Notes under the pieces: model-generated | Database searches by the model: none | What the model saw: the letters and a program-made list of their open reading frames with translations, nothing else | What the model was told of the DNA's origin: nothing | From: Psychrobacillus sp. OK032 | GTDB taxonomy: Bacteria; Bacillota; Bacilli; Bacillales_A; Planococcaceae | Direction: 5' to 3' | Assembly: GCF_900111345.1 (NCBI RefSeq) | Contig: NZ_FOGY01000001.1 | Span: forward strand, 496,001-560,000 | Length of the DNA: 64,000 nucleotides | Position numbers and translations under genes: made by a program | In this document: positions 53,376-63,459 of the stretch, piece by piece | Position numbering within the stretch: position 1 is the first letter of the stretch | Layout of the letters: each line of letters starts with the position of its first letter

Positions 53376-54389
53376 TTACGAAAATATAATACGTTTTCCT
53401 GTTTCCGATGATTCGATAATTGCTTCGATTAGACGAACTGGGTTGTAGCCGTCTAACCCGCTAACAGCTGGTTCGCGGTTTTCGTTAATCGCTGCCACCA
53501 TATCTTCAATAATACAGTCATGCCCTTTTTTACCCCAAGGCTCATTTTGTATTTTTGCTTTTAATGCTTGTACTTCATCTTCCGCATAGCCTTCTACATC
53601 CCATGTTTCGATGAATAATGCATTTTTTCCGCTAACTTTTACACTAGCTGTTTCCCCGAAAATAGACAGGGATTCTTCTAAGTTTTGTGGATAAATGGTA
53701 GTTGCAGCTTCTACTACACCAAGTGCTCCACTTTCAAATTCGATTAATGCAGTTGCAACATCTTCCGTTTCAATATCACGGAATCTTGTTGCTACCATTC
53801 CTTGTACCGATTTTACTGGTCCCATAAACCAAAGAAGCAAGTCTAAATTATGTATTGCTTGATTCATCAATACGCCGCCATCAAACTTTTTCGTGCCTCT
53901 CCATGGTGCTTGGTCGTAGTATTCTTGTCCTCTATTCCAACGAACAGTTGCATTCGCGTGGCTTAGCTTACCGAACTTCCCTGCATCCATCAGTTCGCGT
54001 ACTTCCATAATTGCTGGACGATAGCGGTTTGGATGAACGATCGCAAGTTTAATCCCTTGTTCTTCTGCTACTTCCATCATTTCTTTCGCATCAGCGGAAT
54101 TTAGTGCCATCGGTTTTTCTGTAATAATATGTCTTTTATACTTCGCTACAATTTTCGTTAAGTTTGCATGCAAACCAGAAGGAACACAAATATTTACTAC
54201 ATCAATTTGTGGATTTTCTGTTAGCATTTTTTCTAAATCTGTATACTTTAACACATTTTCATCATCTATTACTAGTCGTTCTGGGTTTGTATCACAAATA
54301 GCAAATAAATTTGCGCCTTCTGTATTGCGAATAGCAGCTATATGCTTATCTGCGATGAAACCCATACCTACAATTGCAAATTGAATCAT
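53376..54389 (-). CDS. wbpB: Gfo/Idh/MocA oxidoreductase, WbpB type
   Basis: This 337-residue NAD-binding protein begins [19 protein letters not shown]. It has [15 protein letters not shown] and [20 protein letters not shown], the WbpB/WlbA pattern. In the pathway it oxidises C3 of UDP-GlcNAcA so that WbpE can aminate it. It overlaps the chain-length gene by four bases. Element A separates it from wbpA. Confidence 0.92.
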   Translation of the reverse strand: MIQFAIVGMGFIADKHIAAIRNTEGANLFAICDTNPERLVIDDENVLKYTDLEKMLTENPQIDVVNICVPSGLHANLTKIVAKYKRHIITEKPMALNSADAKEMMEVAEEQGIKLAIVHPNRYRPAIMEVRELMDAGKFGKLSHANATVRWNRGQEYYDQAPWRGTKKFDGGVLMNQAIHNLDLLLWFMGPVKSVQGMVATRFRDIETEDVATALIEFESGALGVVEAATTIYPQNLEESLSIFGETASVKVSGKNALFIETWDVEGYAEDEVQALKAKIQNEPWGKKGHDCIIEDMVAAINENREPAVSGLDGYNPVRLIEAIIESSETGKRIIFS

Positions 54390-55123
54390 GCTCGTTTACT
54401 CCCTCTTGCTTCTAAAATGTATTTCCATAAAGATAAAATAAAGATCGTAAATAAAATTCCAAGAATAAATCCAGCTATTGCTCCTTCAAGCCCATAGGAT
54501 TTTGTTTTCACTACATATGCATTCGCAAGTGCAGGTTTTTCGTATGAGATAATATCATTGCGCACACGTTGTTCCGTTGCCAATGCATTAGTTAGGTTCA
54601 GCTCTGCATCGCTAAGTAACACAGTATAGTTGTTTATTACTGTTACGTTATCTGTGTCGTCTAATGCTTGTTTATACTGTTCAATACCTTGTTGTAATGT
54701 TTTAATTCTCGCTGATTGCGCTAAAGCATATCTTTGAGTTCCATCAATTACTTTATCGTTTTGCGCCATTAAACCTTCCATCAAATTCTCGTCGAATAAT
54801 GTCAGTTCTTTTGTTACTTGTTCTTCAGTATCTCCATAAACTTCTGCTTTAATATAACTTCTTGTTGGAACAAATACTTCTGCTTTGCCGGTAAAATGTT
54901 CACCGTATTGCGCCATAATATGTTCAGGGTTCGTCAATGCTTCCAATTTCACAGATCCAGTAAATACTGTACTTTTCCCTACATACTCTCCATCCTTAGG
55001 AATGAACATCGAACCTACATATCCAAGTAATGCAACAATTACTGGGATAATAATAAACCAAATCTTCTTTTTCCAAAAAAATTCTAATGAATCATATAAT
55101 CGATACGTCTTATTTTCCGTCAT
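54386..55123 (-). CDS. Wzz/CapA-type chain-length determinant protein
   Basis: This 245-residue membrane protein has TM1 (about 22-44, [21 protein letters not shown]) and TM2 (about 211-233) flanking an extracellular coiled-coil domain. This is the layout of Wzz and the transmembrane adaptors of Gram-positive BY-kinases. No kinase or phosphatase partner gene is adjacent. The ATG at 55123 has AGGAG upstream; an open frame extends to 55213 without a site. It probably controls polymer length. Confidence 0.82.
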   Translation of the reverse strand: MTENKTYRLYDSLEFFWKKKIWFIIIPVIVALLGYVGSMFIPKDGEYVGKSTVFTGSVKLEALTNPEHIMAQYGEHFTGKAEVFVPTRSYIKAEVYGDTEEQVTKELTLFDENLMEGLMAQNDKVIDGTQRYALAQSARIKTLQQGIEQYKQALDDTDNVTVINNYTVLLSDAELNLTNALATEQRVRNDIISYEKPALANAYVVKTKSYGLEGAIAGFILGILFTIFILSLWKYILEARGSKRA

Positions 55124-55162
55124 TTCACTTCTCCTATCAAATTCGCCTTGGCGTATTTGTGC

Positions 55163-55345
55163 CCAGATTTTTATCGAGCATGCTCGATAAATTCCTTTAA
55201 AAATCTGTGGCATCCGCCGGAGGCTTTAACTTTATTCAGCCGGGGTTTGCTCTTACTTAATCGAATGGCTACTTTTCGTTTCTTTTTGTTCAGCTCCCTA
55301 GTAAACAGGTGCTGAATGAAGTTAAATAGCTTTAACAGCCAGTAG
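55163..55345. repeat. Structured intergenic repeat element C (copy 1)
   Basis: The left part CCAGATTTTTATCGAGC… folds as TTTATCGA / TCGATAAA and continues TCTGTGGCATCCGCCGGAGG. The right part contains a 16-bp inverted repeat (TTTAACTTTATTCAGC at 55225-55240 and GCTGAATGAAGTTAAA at 55311-55326). The left part matches 63294-63355 closely. It occupies the gap between the aminotransferase and chain-length genes. Confidence 0.7.
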
Positions 55346-55390
55346 AGGGAAACGTAAAAATACGTCTCCCTCTACTAATTGATCATCACA

Positions 55391-56506
55391 TTATTTTCCT
55401 GCAAAAAATTCCGCAATTTTCTCTACAACATATTGTTGTTGTTCTTCTTTTAGCTCTGGGAACATTGGTAAAGAAAGTGCTTCTTTTGCAGCTTTTTCCG
55501 CTTTAGGGAAATCGCCTTCTTTATACCCTAAGTTTTCAAAAATAGGTTGAAGATGCAATGGTAGTGGGTAATAAATCATTGTAGATACACCGTTTTCTTT
55601 AAGAAACGCTTGTAATTCATCACGACGTTCAGTCAAAATTGTATATTGATGGAACACATGATGGAAACCTTCTACAATAACTGGTGTTTTAACATGGTCT
55701 GCTACTTTTTCGTTTAATAAAGCCGTATAGTAATCTGCATGTTGCTTACGTTGTTCACTCCATTTATCTAAATGAGGGAATTTTACATTTAATACTGCAG
55801 CTTGTATTTCATCTAAACGGCTGTTATAACCAAGTACGCTATGGTAATACTTTGGCTTACTTCCGTGAACACGAATTACACGACTTTTTTCTGCAAGATC
55901 GTCATTGTTTGTTACGACCATTCCACCGTCACCATATGCGCCAAGGTTTTTCGTTGGGAAGAAACTATATGTTGCTGCATCTCCTAATTCACCAACTGTA
56001 TATTCTCCTTGTTTTGCACCAATTGCTTGGGCAGCATCTTCTACTACAACTAAGTTATGCTTATCCGCGATTTCGCGAATGCGAACCATATCAGCCATTT
56101 GTCCATAAAGATGTACAGGAATAATTGCCTTTGTTCTTTCCGTTATATGCTTTTCAATTTCCTCTGGATCTAAATTGAATGAAATTGGATCTATGTCTGC
56201 ATATACTGGTTTTGCTCCAGCTCTTACAATTGCTCCACCTGTAGCAAAAAACGTAAATGGTGTAGTAATTACTTCATCTCCAGCACTGATTCCCGCTGCT
56301 TGTAGAGCTATATGAATCGCGTCACTCCCATTTCCACAACCAATACCATGGGCAACATGACTATACTTAGCAAGATCTGCTTCTAATTTTTTCACATTAT
56401 CCCCTAGGATAAATTGTGAGCTACTCATAACGCCATCTAAGGCTTCTAATACTTCACTTTTTAATGATGCGTATTGCTCAGATAAATCTAACATTGGTAC
56501 TTTCAT
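55391..56506 (-). CDS. wbpE: DegT/DnrJ/EryC1 aminotransferase, WbpE type
   Basis: This 371-residue PLP-dependent aminotransferase begins VPMLDLSEQYASLKSEVLEAL. It contains VVEDAAQAIGA (the PLP-contacting region) and TYSFFPTKNLGAYGDGGMV, where the lysine of FFPTKNLG forms the Schiff base. WbpE converts UDP-3-keto-GlcNAcA to UDP-GlcNAc(3NH2)A. The ATG at 56506 is preferred over an upstream TTG in the same frame, though its binding site (GGTCGGTG) is weak. Confidence 0.92.
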   Translation of the reverse strand: MKVPMLDLSEQYASLKSEVLEALDGVMSSSQFILGDNVKKLEADLAKYSHVAHGIGCGNGSDAIHIALQAAGISAGDEVITTPFTFFATGGAIVRAGAKPVYADIDPISFNLDPEEIEKHITERTKAIIPVHLYGQMADMVRIREIADKHNLVVVEDAAQAIGAKQGEYTVGELGDAATYSFFPTKNLGAYGDGGMVVTNNDDLAEKSRVIRVHGSKPKYYHSVLGYNSRLDEIQAAVLNVKFPHLDKWSEQRKQHADYYTALLNEKVADHVKTPVIVEGFHHVFHQYTILTERRDELQAFLKENGVSTMIYYPLPLHLQPIFENLGYKEGDFPKAEKAAKEALSLPMFPELKEEQQQYVVEKIAEFFAGK

Positions 56507-56548
56507 TCGTTTACACCGACCTATCAATGAATTTTAATATGTAAAGCG

Positions 56549-57622
56549 CTAATTGCGCTTATACCCTACAACTTTACGGAATACGGATAAAATTGGTCGA
56601 TACTCGTCATTTACGAGACCTATTTTTTCTGCAACAATTTCAAATGCGATTAATATGAAGACTAAGATGAAAATAGCCCATCTTAACGTAAGTGTTTCGA
56701 AAGTGATTGCTGCAATACTAAATATTAAACCAAATCCATATATAACCAACACAGTATCTCGATGCGATAATCCAAGCGCTAACAATCGATGATGTAAATG
56801 GGATTTATCAGCAGCAGATATTGGTTTTCTATTTACAAGTCTGCGTATAATCGCAAACGATGTATCAAATATTGGAACACCTAATATCATAATTGGTACG
56901 ACAAAGCTAAATAACGTAACACTTTTGTACAAACCTAATAATGATAAAATGGCAATCGAATAACCTAAGAACATGGATCCTGTGTCCCCCATGAAAATTT
57001 TCGCAGGGTAAAAATTATGAAAAAGAAATCCAAGTGTACTACCAAGTAATATTAACGACAGAGTTAGTATTAACATTTTGTCAGCTGAAAACGCTAAAAA
57101 AGCAATACTTGCAAATACGATAGATGAAATACCAGCGGATAAACCGTCCAGCCCATCAATTAAGTTAATCGCATTCGTAATGGCTAAAATCCAAAATAAC
57201 GTGACAACGTAAGAGAATATCCCAAGATCAAATACTCCGATGAAAGGAATATTTAATACATCCACTGTTAGGCCGCTTCCCATTACTGCACATGCAGCTA
57301 AAATCTGACCTAAAAGCTTAAATTTCGCGGATATTTCATATTTATCATCTATGATTCCCAAAACAATGATGATCAATGCACCAACCATTATTCCGGTAAT
57401 TTTTGCTTCATATAGACCTGCAACAAAGTAACCAACTGCTACTGCTATAAAAATTGCTAGACCACCAAGTCGAGGCATCACTTTCTGATGCACTTTTCGT
57501 TTATTTGGTTTATCTACTGCTCCGATCTTATGTGCAAATTTTATTACAAGTGGAGTAACAGCAATTGCCGTTACCATAGATATGATAAAAGCAAGAAGTA
57601 ATTTTATGTCCAAAAATATCAC
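56549..57622 (-). CDS. tagO: Undecaprenyl-phosphate N-acetylglucosaminyl-1-phosphate transferase TagO
   Basis: This 357-residue polytopic membrane enzyme has about 11 helices and the PNPT motifs KPNKRKVHQ, GIIDDKYEISAK, NAINLIDGLDGLSAG, FMGDTGSMFLGY and the HIHH-like SHLHHRLL. It transfers GlcNAc-1-P to undecaprenyl phosphate, starting wall polymer synthesis. It is the first gene of the long polysaccharide transcript, under its own promoter. Confidence 0.95.
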   Translation of the reverse strand: MIFLDIKLLLAFIISMVTAIAVTPLVIKFAHKIGAVDKPNKRKVHQKVMPRLGGLAIFIAVAVGYFVAGLYEAKITGIMVGALIIIVLGIIDDKYEISAKFKLLGQILAACAVMGSGLTVDVLNIPFIGVFDLGIFSYVVTLFWILAITNAINLIDGLDGLSAGISSIVFASIAFLAFSADKMLILTLSLILLGSTLGFLFHNFYPAKIFMGDTGSMFLGYSIAILSLLGLYKSVTLFSFVVPIMILGVPIFDTSFAIIRRLVNRKPISAADKSHLHHRLLALGLSHRDTVLVIYGFGLIFSIAAITFETLTLRWAIFILVFILIAFEIVAEKIGLVNDEYRPILSVFRKVVGYKRN

Positions 57623-57705
57623 CCTTGTTTTTTATATTTTCATTGACTATTAATTTTCTCTAATCAGTAGACGTATTAGCAACATGAAAGTTTCATCGAT
57701 TACTC

Positions 57706-57735
57706 ATTATACTATAAAAATAGACTTGTAAACAA
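57706..57735 (-). promoter_or_regulatory. Promoter of tagO and the polysaccharide cluster
   Basis: The minus strand carries TATAAT (57706-57711) with TTTACA 15 bases upstream (57727-57732) or TTGTTT 18 bases upstream (57730-57735). It lies about 85 bases before the tagO ATG. Confidence 0.6.
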
Positions 57736-57749
57736 ATATATTATAAAGA

Positions 57750-57797
57750 AAAAAAAGACTGACTTTTCGCCTTATTATAGGCAAAAGTCAGTCTTTT
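57750..57797 (-). terminator. Terminator of the 136-residue protein gene
   Basis: AAAAGACTGACTTTT and AAAAGTCAGTCTTTT form a long stem, with an A run on the plus-strand left giving the T tail on the minus strand. Confidence 0.9.
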
Positions 57798-57818
57798 GAT
57801 GCGCAGCTTGTTAACTAC

Positions 57819-58229
57819 TTATGAAAACTCTGGCCAATTAGTTTGATACTCATCGCCCTCGATTTTTTCGAGAGTACGGTATTTAAAAGGAACCAGTTCT
57901 TCCATTTGTAATTCTTCTAATGCTCTTTCTAATGGTAATAGCTGAAAACTATCGTCTTCTTCAATAATCAAGTATGCTCCTGCAACTTTTCCGTTTTCTT
58001 TCGTATTAATGCGAATAAAAGCCGGGAAAAATAGATCATTACTTGATTGGATAACAGAAGAAGCTAGCACTACATTTTCACCATCTTCAACGATAGGAGC
58101 TTGGTCAATTTTATCGAATACTTTTACAGCCCACGCTTGGCGTTTATAATACCCTATTACTTTTGGAGCATTTTCTTCCATCGATGAACTAGGTGAAGCA
58201 TTCTCATTATTTTTTTCTTCCGAATTCAT
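57819..58229 (-). CDS. Small hypothetical protein
   Basis: This 136-residue cytoplasmic protein has an acidic disordered N-terminus (about 1-22) and a compact alpha/beta part (VIGYYKRQAWAVKVFDKI…LLPLERALEELQ). I do not recognise a family. The ATG at 58229 follows GTGGAGGG; the frame stays open to 58295 without a site. It is a single-gene unit with its own terminator. Confidence 0.7.
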   Translation of the reverse strand: MNSEEKNNENASPSSSMEENAPKVIGYYKRQAWAVKVFDKIDQAPIVEDGENVVLASSVIQSSNDLFFPAFIRINTKENGKVAGAYLIIEEDDSFQLLPLERALEELQMEELVPFKYRTLEKIEGDEYQTNWPEFS

Positions 58230-58583
58230 GTACTTCCCTCCACAGTTAGCAAAATCAATACTGATTACGTTATCACACATCAAAAAGGTTCGCAACTTCT
58301 AATACTTTTTAACCCTCACATAGTAGGAGTTTGGGAGCAGAAGAACAAACTTAGTGAAAATTGTTTTCCGATGCTTACCGCTCGCTATCCCGTTGCGGAA
58401 TTCTACTGTAAGAATTATGCACAACATTTCTGTTATTACTCGCTACAATATTAGACATAAGCTTAATATAGATTGCTATAATCCATTATTGCCAAGATAT
58501 AAATAGCCTTTACGCAAAATATCAATTTAGCGTAAAGGCGTAATATTACTGCCCAAAAAAAGTAATGCCTTAGCTTATCTTTT
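58230..58583. other. Intergenic region of 354 bp
   Basis: No gene is supported. It contains the hairpin at 58506-58539 and a GC-richer patch near 58370-58410 (GATGCTTACCGCTCGC…GTTGCGG) that may be a decayed repeat. The promoter of the 136-residue protein gene should be in the left part. Confidence 0.4.
58506..58539 (-). terminator. Terminator of the NAGPA gene
   Basis: A perfect 10-bp stem (GCCTTTACGC / GCGTAAAGGC) encloses 14 nt. It lies 45 bases past the stop codon. The T tail is weak. Confidence 0.6.
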
Positions 58584-60839
58584 TTAATCTTTATAAATCG
58601 CTTGAATATCATCGATGATTATTTCACCATTCGATTTGTTTGTATCTTCTGTTTGCATATAGCGTATTGGTAAATCCATTTTAAGTGGATAAGCTAGTCC
58701 TGCTGGAACTTCCGCTGTAACGAATCTCCAATCTGTCCAGTTCACATTTTTATCTAAATCTAGTTGAACTGATTTACCGGATGCGTCTATTAGTTGTGTT
58801 CTGAGCCAGTTTCCTTTTCCATCACCTTTTACCCACATACCGATTTTTTTAGCTGGAGTACTAATTGTTAACTTCGTTTTAGCATTTACATATGCACCTG
58901 AAGTACCTGTTGTACCCGTGAAGTCATACACTAGTTTAATAGCTTTTGATCCATCACGATCATTTGTAACTGATTGAACAGAAACAGATTTTACTCGATC
59001 ACTAGTAGCTTCATAGTTAAGGATACCCTTATTAAACGATTCTAATATAGTAGGTGCACCATTAGTTACTTTTAGTTGGATATTTGCTGTTTTTCCATCA
59101 TAAGTTACTACACCTGCATACGTACCTGGTTTCGCATTAACTACTTGCTTACCGTCTTTATTCGTTAAAATAGAAGAAGTTACTTTTCCATTTCCTGATA
59201 CAGTTACCGGATTCATATACTGATCAATCCCTTTAACTGGAACGGATAAATCCGTGTACGTTTCCCCTTCGAATACTTCTAATACATTTGAAGCGGGTGC
59301 TATTGTTGCAAGTGCACCTGTTTTATATTGACTAATAAATAATAAAGAATTGGATACCGAACGCTCATTTCCATCAGAAGGCTTGTTTTGTACCGTTACT
59401 TTATTATCCCCTAATTCTCTCGTAACTACTGTAGAAGATCCTCCACCATCGAATGTCATTGCGTAGACTGCCCCTAAATCTTTCATTAGTTTCGCCGTAT
59501 TTTGCAATGTTAATCCTTTACTTTCAGTAGATCTCCCATCAATAACTGTTGTGAAGATACTGCCATCTTTTTTAATACCTACTGCAGTTCGAGGTGCTAC
59601 CCCAGCAACTTTAATCGTTTGTAACGTACCATTTTTCACTAAATGATAACGACCACTGACAGATTCACGTACATCATTCCACTCAGCAGGAGTAAATGCT
59701 GTAGAAATTGCAATTTGGTCTCCTACTTGAACCGTTTGTAGAAACTCACTTGCAAAGTTATGTCCGGATAAAATAATTTCTCCTTTGTTTAACTTCGCGT
59801 TTCCAGCACCTGTAACATTTTCTAAAACTGTGCCGACTAGTGTTTCGGAGCCGTTTAGTTTTCCTGAATCTATTTTCACACGTACTTCTGTACCGAGTTC
59901 ATTTGTACCCGTTGTTGCATTGAAATCTCTTGTATATATGACAAGATGGTTCGCTAACCGTTTGCGATTGACAGAGTTAATAGCGTAGGATTGCTGCCCA
60001 TTTACTGAAACATTCATCGCTACCTGAGGTGCACCAATAATGGATTTGCCATCTGCTTTAACGCCTAACACAGCTAATTCACTTAGCGGCGTTTGTGATG
60101 TAGAAACAATTGATCCGTCCATCATCATTAAATCGATTGGTTGTCCTTGTTTGTCGAAGTAATCCGCGTTCACTCCAGCAACTACATGATATGAATCACT
60201 TTGTTCCACACTATTTGCTTGAGAGGATGTTGTTTCTAATCCTACTAATTGATCTTTTGCAAGCTCTGTTTTTAGTCCGATATTAGAAGTTTTCCCATCA
60301 TACTCAATTACAAACACATTTTGAGAACCGATTGCACCGTCTATATCGAAATATTTTTTACGAATACCAGGAGCAAGTTGTGTAACCGCCTGACTCAATA
60401 CTTTACCACCAGTTAAAGCTGGTGTAGCTTCAGTTGGAAATAACTGAGAAGAATTATTTCCACTTGGTACAGTTGTACCTTGGGCATTTGCTAATTCTTT
60501 TAGTTTTGCTTTGGAAGGTGTCTTATACTCGACATAGCCTGCCATTTTCGTAATGTACATGCCTCCACCAAGACCATATTGACCACCGTATAAATTATCA
60601 TATCGATAGACACGGTATTGCTCACCTGGTTTTAATATTCTTTCGAATACTAATCCTGCATCCGTACGTTTCCATAAGTTGATTGGTTTGACTACTTTAA
60701 TTTTCCCAACTTGACCGGGAACCATTAATATACCATCCCAATAAACTTTAGTAGCTGCAGCTTCCGCCTGATTTGGTTGAAATAGAGCGCCAGTGACAAT
60801 TGCAATAACGATAAAAAGGTATAGCAATTTTTGTTTCAT
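58584..60839 (-). CDS. Secreted phosphodiester glycosidase (NAGPA domain) with an N-terminal WDG/YRVY domain
   Basis: This is a 751-residue exported protein with a signal peptide (about 1-28). Residues 31-112 are the domain shared with the CAP protein at 32.7 kb (VYWDG, PGQVG, PGEQYRVY, YGLGGGMYI, TPSKAKL). The NAGPA domain (about 145-510) carries AGVNADYF (221-228), PRTAVG (416-421), DGRS (434-437) and DGGGSST (464-470). NAGPA-type enzymes cleave sugar-1-phosphodiester bonds, so a wall glycopolymer is a plausible substrate. C-terminal beta domains (about 520-751) look like Ig-like and carbohydrate-binding modules (VNWTDWRFVTAEVPAGL). Confidence 0.85.
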   Translation of the reverse strand: MKQKLLYLFIVIAIVTGALFQPNQAEAAATKVYWDGILMVPGQVGKIKVVKPINLWKRTDAGLVFERILKPGEQYRVYRYDNLYGGQYGLGGGMYITKMAGYVEYKTPSKAKLKELANAQGTTVPSGNNSSQLFPTEATPALTGGKVLSQAVTQLAPGIRKKYFDIDGAIGSQNVFVIEYDGKTSNIGLKTELAKDQLVGLETTSSQANSVEQSDSYHVVAGVNADYFDKQGQPIDLMMMDGSIVSTSQTPLSELAVLGVKADGKSIIGAPQVAMNVSVNGQQSYAINSVNRKRLANHLVIYTRDFNATTGTNELGTEVRVKIDSGKLNGSETLVGTVLENVTGAGNAKLNKGEIILSGHNFASEFLQTVQVGDQIAISTAFTPAEWNDVRESVSGRYHLVKNGTLQTIKVAGVAPRTAVGIKKDGSIFTTVIDGRSTESKGLTLQNTAKLMKDLGAVYAMTFDGGGSSTVVTRELGDNKVTVQNKPSDGNERSVSNSLLFISQYKTGALATIAPASNVLEVFEGETYTDLSVPVKGIDQYMNPVTVSGNGKVTSSILTNKDGKQVVNAKPGTYAGVVTYDGKTANIQLKVTNGAPTILESFNKGILNYEATSDRVKSVSVQSVTNDRDGSKAIKLVYDFTGTTGTSGAYVNAKTKLTISTPAKKIGMWVKGDGKGNWLRTQLIDASGKSVQLDLDKNVNWTDWRFVTAEVPAGLAYPLKMDLPIRYMQTEDTNKSNGEIIIDDIQAIYKD

Positions 60840-60871
60840 TTAGTTACATTCTCCTTCATTTCCTTGAGCAA

Positions 60872-63175
60872 TTACTTTTGCTCTTTTTGTTGTTGCTTTC
60901 TATTTTTTTCAATTGTGTATTTCCATAAATTACTTCCATCGTAATAATAAAGGTTTCCATTGACATCATTTACGAGTCCATAAACCCCTTTATCTTTCAA
61001 CCACTCTACTTTTAGTGTATCTTTTGTTACTCTAAATAGTTTTCCTTCCACACTTCCGTAAATATAGCCATCTGGCCCTTCTACAATTTGTGCGTTACGG
61101 AATCTTCCGGAGATTAACTCCAATAATTCAACTGAACGAACATCTGTCCACTCATCTTTATAGACAAATAGCGTTCCATCGGCCATTCCCCAAACATTAT
61201 TATCTTTATCTACTATTAAACTAGTAATCATACTTGAATCAAATGGTAGGTGAATATATTTTTTATCTTCTGGGTTATTTCTATTAAAATAGAATAATCT
61301 TGCTCCCCTTGGGTTTGCTTGCTGGTTCGCATGAATCGATGTTCCCCCAAAAATTTGCGTCCCTCTACTAACTAATGACACGATACTTTGGTTATAAATA
61401 TAGTTTTCGTATATTTCCATTTTTTCGTTTTCTGTATTATAGAACGCTAGCGCACCGCCGCCGACACTCGCATCTGGTAATGTTCCAAATACAATTTCTT
61501 TTCCTTTATTATAAGGTGTTACTGCAGTTGTTCTTTCTTGTCCGTATTCATTCATACGAATAACTTCTTTTGGGTTTCCAGTATCCCATGGAAGAGAGCG
61601 ATCATAAACTAGTAATCTAGCAAGTGGGTACGCACCGATATACAGTGTATTGTTTATATGGAACATGTCCTCTATTTGACTAATATTTCGGTATAATTCT
61701 TTGTTCCCAGTTGCAACGTCATACACACCAAGACCACCGGACATATATCCATTAGCAAATATTTTCTTCCCATCTTCGCTCGAAGTTAGCGTATATAGTT
61801 CTACCGGTTGTTCTGGTAATTCAAAGTTATGATACTGCATTTCGCCCGTTTGTGGATTGTATTCGAATATTTGACCTAAATTATCTACCATTCCAGATAA
61901 AAGAAATTCTGTTGGTTCTTCTACGATTGGTTCTTCGATAATTGGCTCCTCAGTAGTTGGTTGCTCCCCGATAATCGGTGCTTCCACTGTTGGAGCTTCT
62001 TGTGATTGACTTTCTTTCATTGCCTTTTCACGGAATGCTTTTTCGAATAGGGCTTCAAAGTCAACCTGCTCAACTTCAGTTTTTTTCGGTCCTCCTTTTA
62101 CGATAAAGTCCAGATTAATCGCTTCTGTCCCTTTTGGTAAATATAAACCAAGCTCTGTATGCGCTTTTGTTTCGAAGTCATAGCGAATCAGTTGTTGTGC
62201 TTTTGTATAGTATAACGATTGTCCATCTGGTGATAACGCAGAGACAGTTTTGGAGTTCAATTTAAACTCATCCACAATTTCCAACGTCTTTCGATCAAAT
62301 ACTACTGCTACAGTAGAAGGGTACAATCTTGCAACGACATAATCATCCGTCAACACTAAATCTTGTGCATATTTTTCAGACATATATTTTGCCGGTAAAA
62401 AGGATGTGAAATTTTTCGTACCAGGCTTTTTCACTAATAAATCCATAGAGGAACCAACCGATACGTAAATTTCATCTTTTTCCTCATCGGCAACGATTGC
62501 TTTAACAAAATCTTTTCTTTTACGGATTTGACCGAACTCTTCTATTCCTTTCGTTTCCGTGTCAAATGCTACAAGTGAACCACCGTATGCTGATCCAGCA
62601 TATACTTTATTTCCAGAGACGATTAAATCTTGAATAGAAGTATCGCTTTTGTTCGAAAAAATAGGACCATGATTTTCAAAAACTTCTGTGTTTGGGTCAT
62701 AGCTGTATAAAACACTTGACACAGATCCACCTATCCAAAGTTTCCCATTTTCATCCACATCAAGACCCCATGCACTTTTCGAATCTTCTAACGTAAATGT
62801 ATGTACGATTTCCTTTGTTTGATAATCTACTACAACTAATGCCGCTGGAGCTCCATGCATGATGTAATAAATGAAATATTCTCCATTGTCATTTGCGGCA
62901 ATTTTCGATTCAATAGCAGATGATTTGAAAATCATCGGACCTAAGTTTTCATACCCTTCCTGGATAACTTCTTCCTCTGGCTTTTCCTCGATTGCGTCTT
63001 CCAACCATTCTTCAACGCTACCTTCTACTTCAATTACTTCTTCCCCAGTTCCTACCGGCTCTACGACTAACTCTTCTACAGCTGTGTTTGTTTTTGGTAA
63101 TTCTTCTGCACTTGCCACACTATTTAAAGGTGTAGCTAACATGGCAGCCATCACTGGAATATAAATTTTTCTCAT
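60872..63175 (-). CDS. Secreted double beta-propeller protein
   Basis: This is a 767-residue exported protein with a signal peptide (about 1-23) and a Glu-rich acidic stretch (about 34-70). Repeated propeller blades follow (GLDVDENGKLWIGGSVSSVLY; KVYAGSAYGGSLVAFD; NTLYIGAYPLARLLVYD; GYIYGSVEGKLFRV). A Glu/Pro/Ile-rich linker (about 388-425) separates two propellers. The IGA/GS-Y…L…YD blade pattern is seen in surface proteins of Paenibacillus and relatives. No catalytic motif was recognised, so carbohydrate or protein binding is likely. It is 32 bases upstream of the NAGPA gene and probably co-transcribed. Confidence 0.75.
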   Translation of the reverse strand: MRKIYIPVMAAMLATPLNSVASAEELPKTNTAVEELVVEPVGTGEEVIEVEGSVEEWLEDAIEEKPEEEVIQEGYENLGPMIFKSSAIESKIAANDNGEYFIYYIMHGAPAALVVVDYQTKEIVHTFTLEDSKSAWGLDVDENGKLWIGGSVSSVLYSYDPNTEVFENHGPIFSNKSDTSIQDLIVSGNKVYAGSAYGGSLVAFDTETKGIEEFGQIRKRKDFVKAIVADEEKDEIYVSVGSSMDLLVKKPGTKNFTSFLPAKYMSEKYAQDLVLTDDYVVARLYPSTVAVVFDRKTLEIVDEFKLNSKTVSALSPDGQSLYYTKAQQLIRYDFETKAHTELGLYLPKGTEAINLDFIVKGGPKKTEVEQVDFEALFEKAFREKAMKESQSQEAPTVEAPIIGEQPTTEEPIIEEPIVEEPTEFLLSGMVDNLGQIFEYNPQTGEMQYHNFELPEQPVELYTLTSSEDGKKIFANGYMSGGLGVYDVATGNKELYRNISQIEDMFHINNTLYIGAYPLARLLVYDRSLPWDTGNPKEVIRMNEYGQERTTAVTPYNKGKEIVFGTLPDASVGGGALAFYNTENEKMEIYENYIYNQSIVSLVSRGTQIFGGTSIHANQQANPRGARLFYFNRNNPEDKKYIHLPFDSSMITSLIVDKDNNVWGMADGTLFVYKDEWTDVRSVELLELISGRFRNAQIVEGPDGYIYGSVEGKLFRVTKDTLKVEWLKDKGVYGLVNDVNGNLYYYDGSNLWKYTIEKNRKQQQKEQK

Positions 63176-63287
63176 AATAAAACCCCTTTCATTCTATATT
63201 TTAACATTAACATCATTTGGTAACATTTAAAACTTATAGTTGTAATATAATTGAAATATTCGTATATCAAACTTGCGCTAGCTTGTT

Positions 63288-63392
63288 TGGTGACCAGATT
63301 TTTATCGATTCTGCTTGATAAAAATCTATGACATCTGCGGGAGCTAGACTAAAATTGGCAGGAATAAAATTCCTGTCGATTTTAGTCTAGCT
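63288..63392. repeat. Structured intergenic repeat element C (copy 2) with a 24-bp hairpin
   Basis: CCAGATTTTTATCGA at 63294, its partner TTGATAAAAATCT and the following TGACATCTGCGGGAG match element C copy 1. Next comes a 24-bp near-perfect hairpin (arms 63342-63365 and 63369-63392, AGCTAGACTAAAATT… and its complement) with a 3-nt loop. It sits in the divergent region between the propeller gene and secA2. Confidence 0.7.
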
Positions 63393-63417
63393 TGAAAATG
63401 CTAGCCTGTTTGTTTCG

Positions 63418-63426
63418 TGGTATAAT
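63418..63426 (+). promoter_or_regulatory. Extended -10 promoter of secA2
   Basis: TGGTATAAT contains a perfect TATAAT with a TGn extension, 34 bases before the secA2 ATG. No good -35 is seen, which is usual for extended -10 promoters. Confidence 0.6.
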
Positions 63427-63459
63427 AGGGCGTGGAATTTAAAAGTAGGGAGAATGAAT

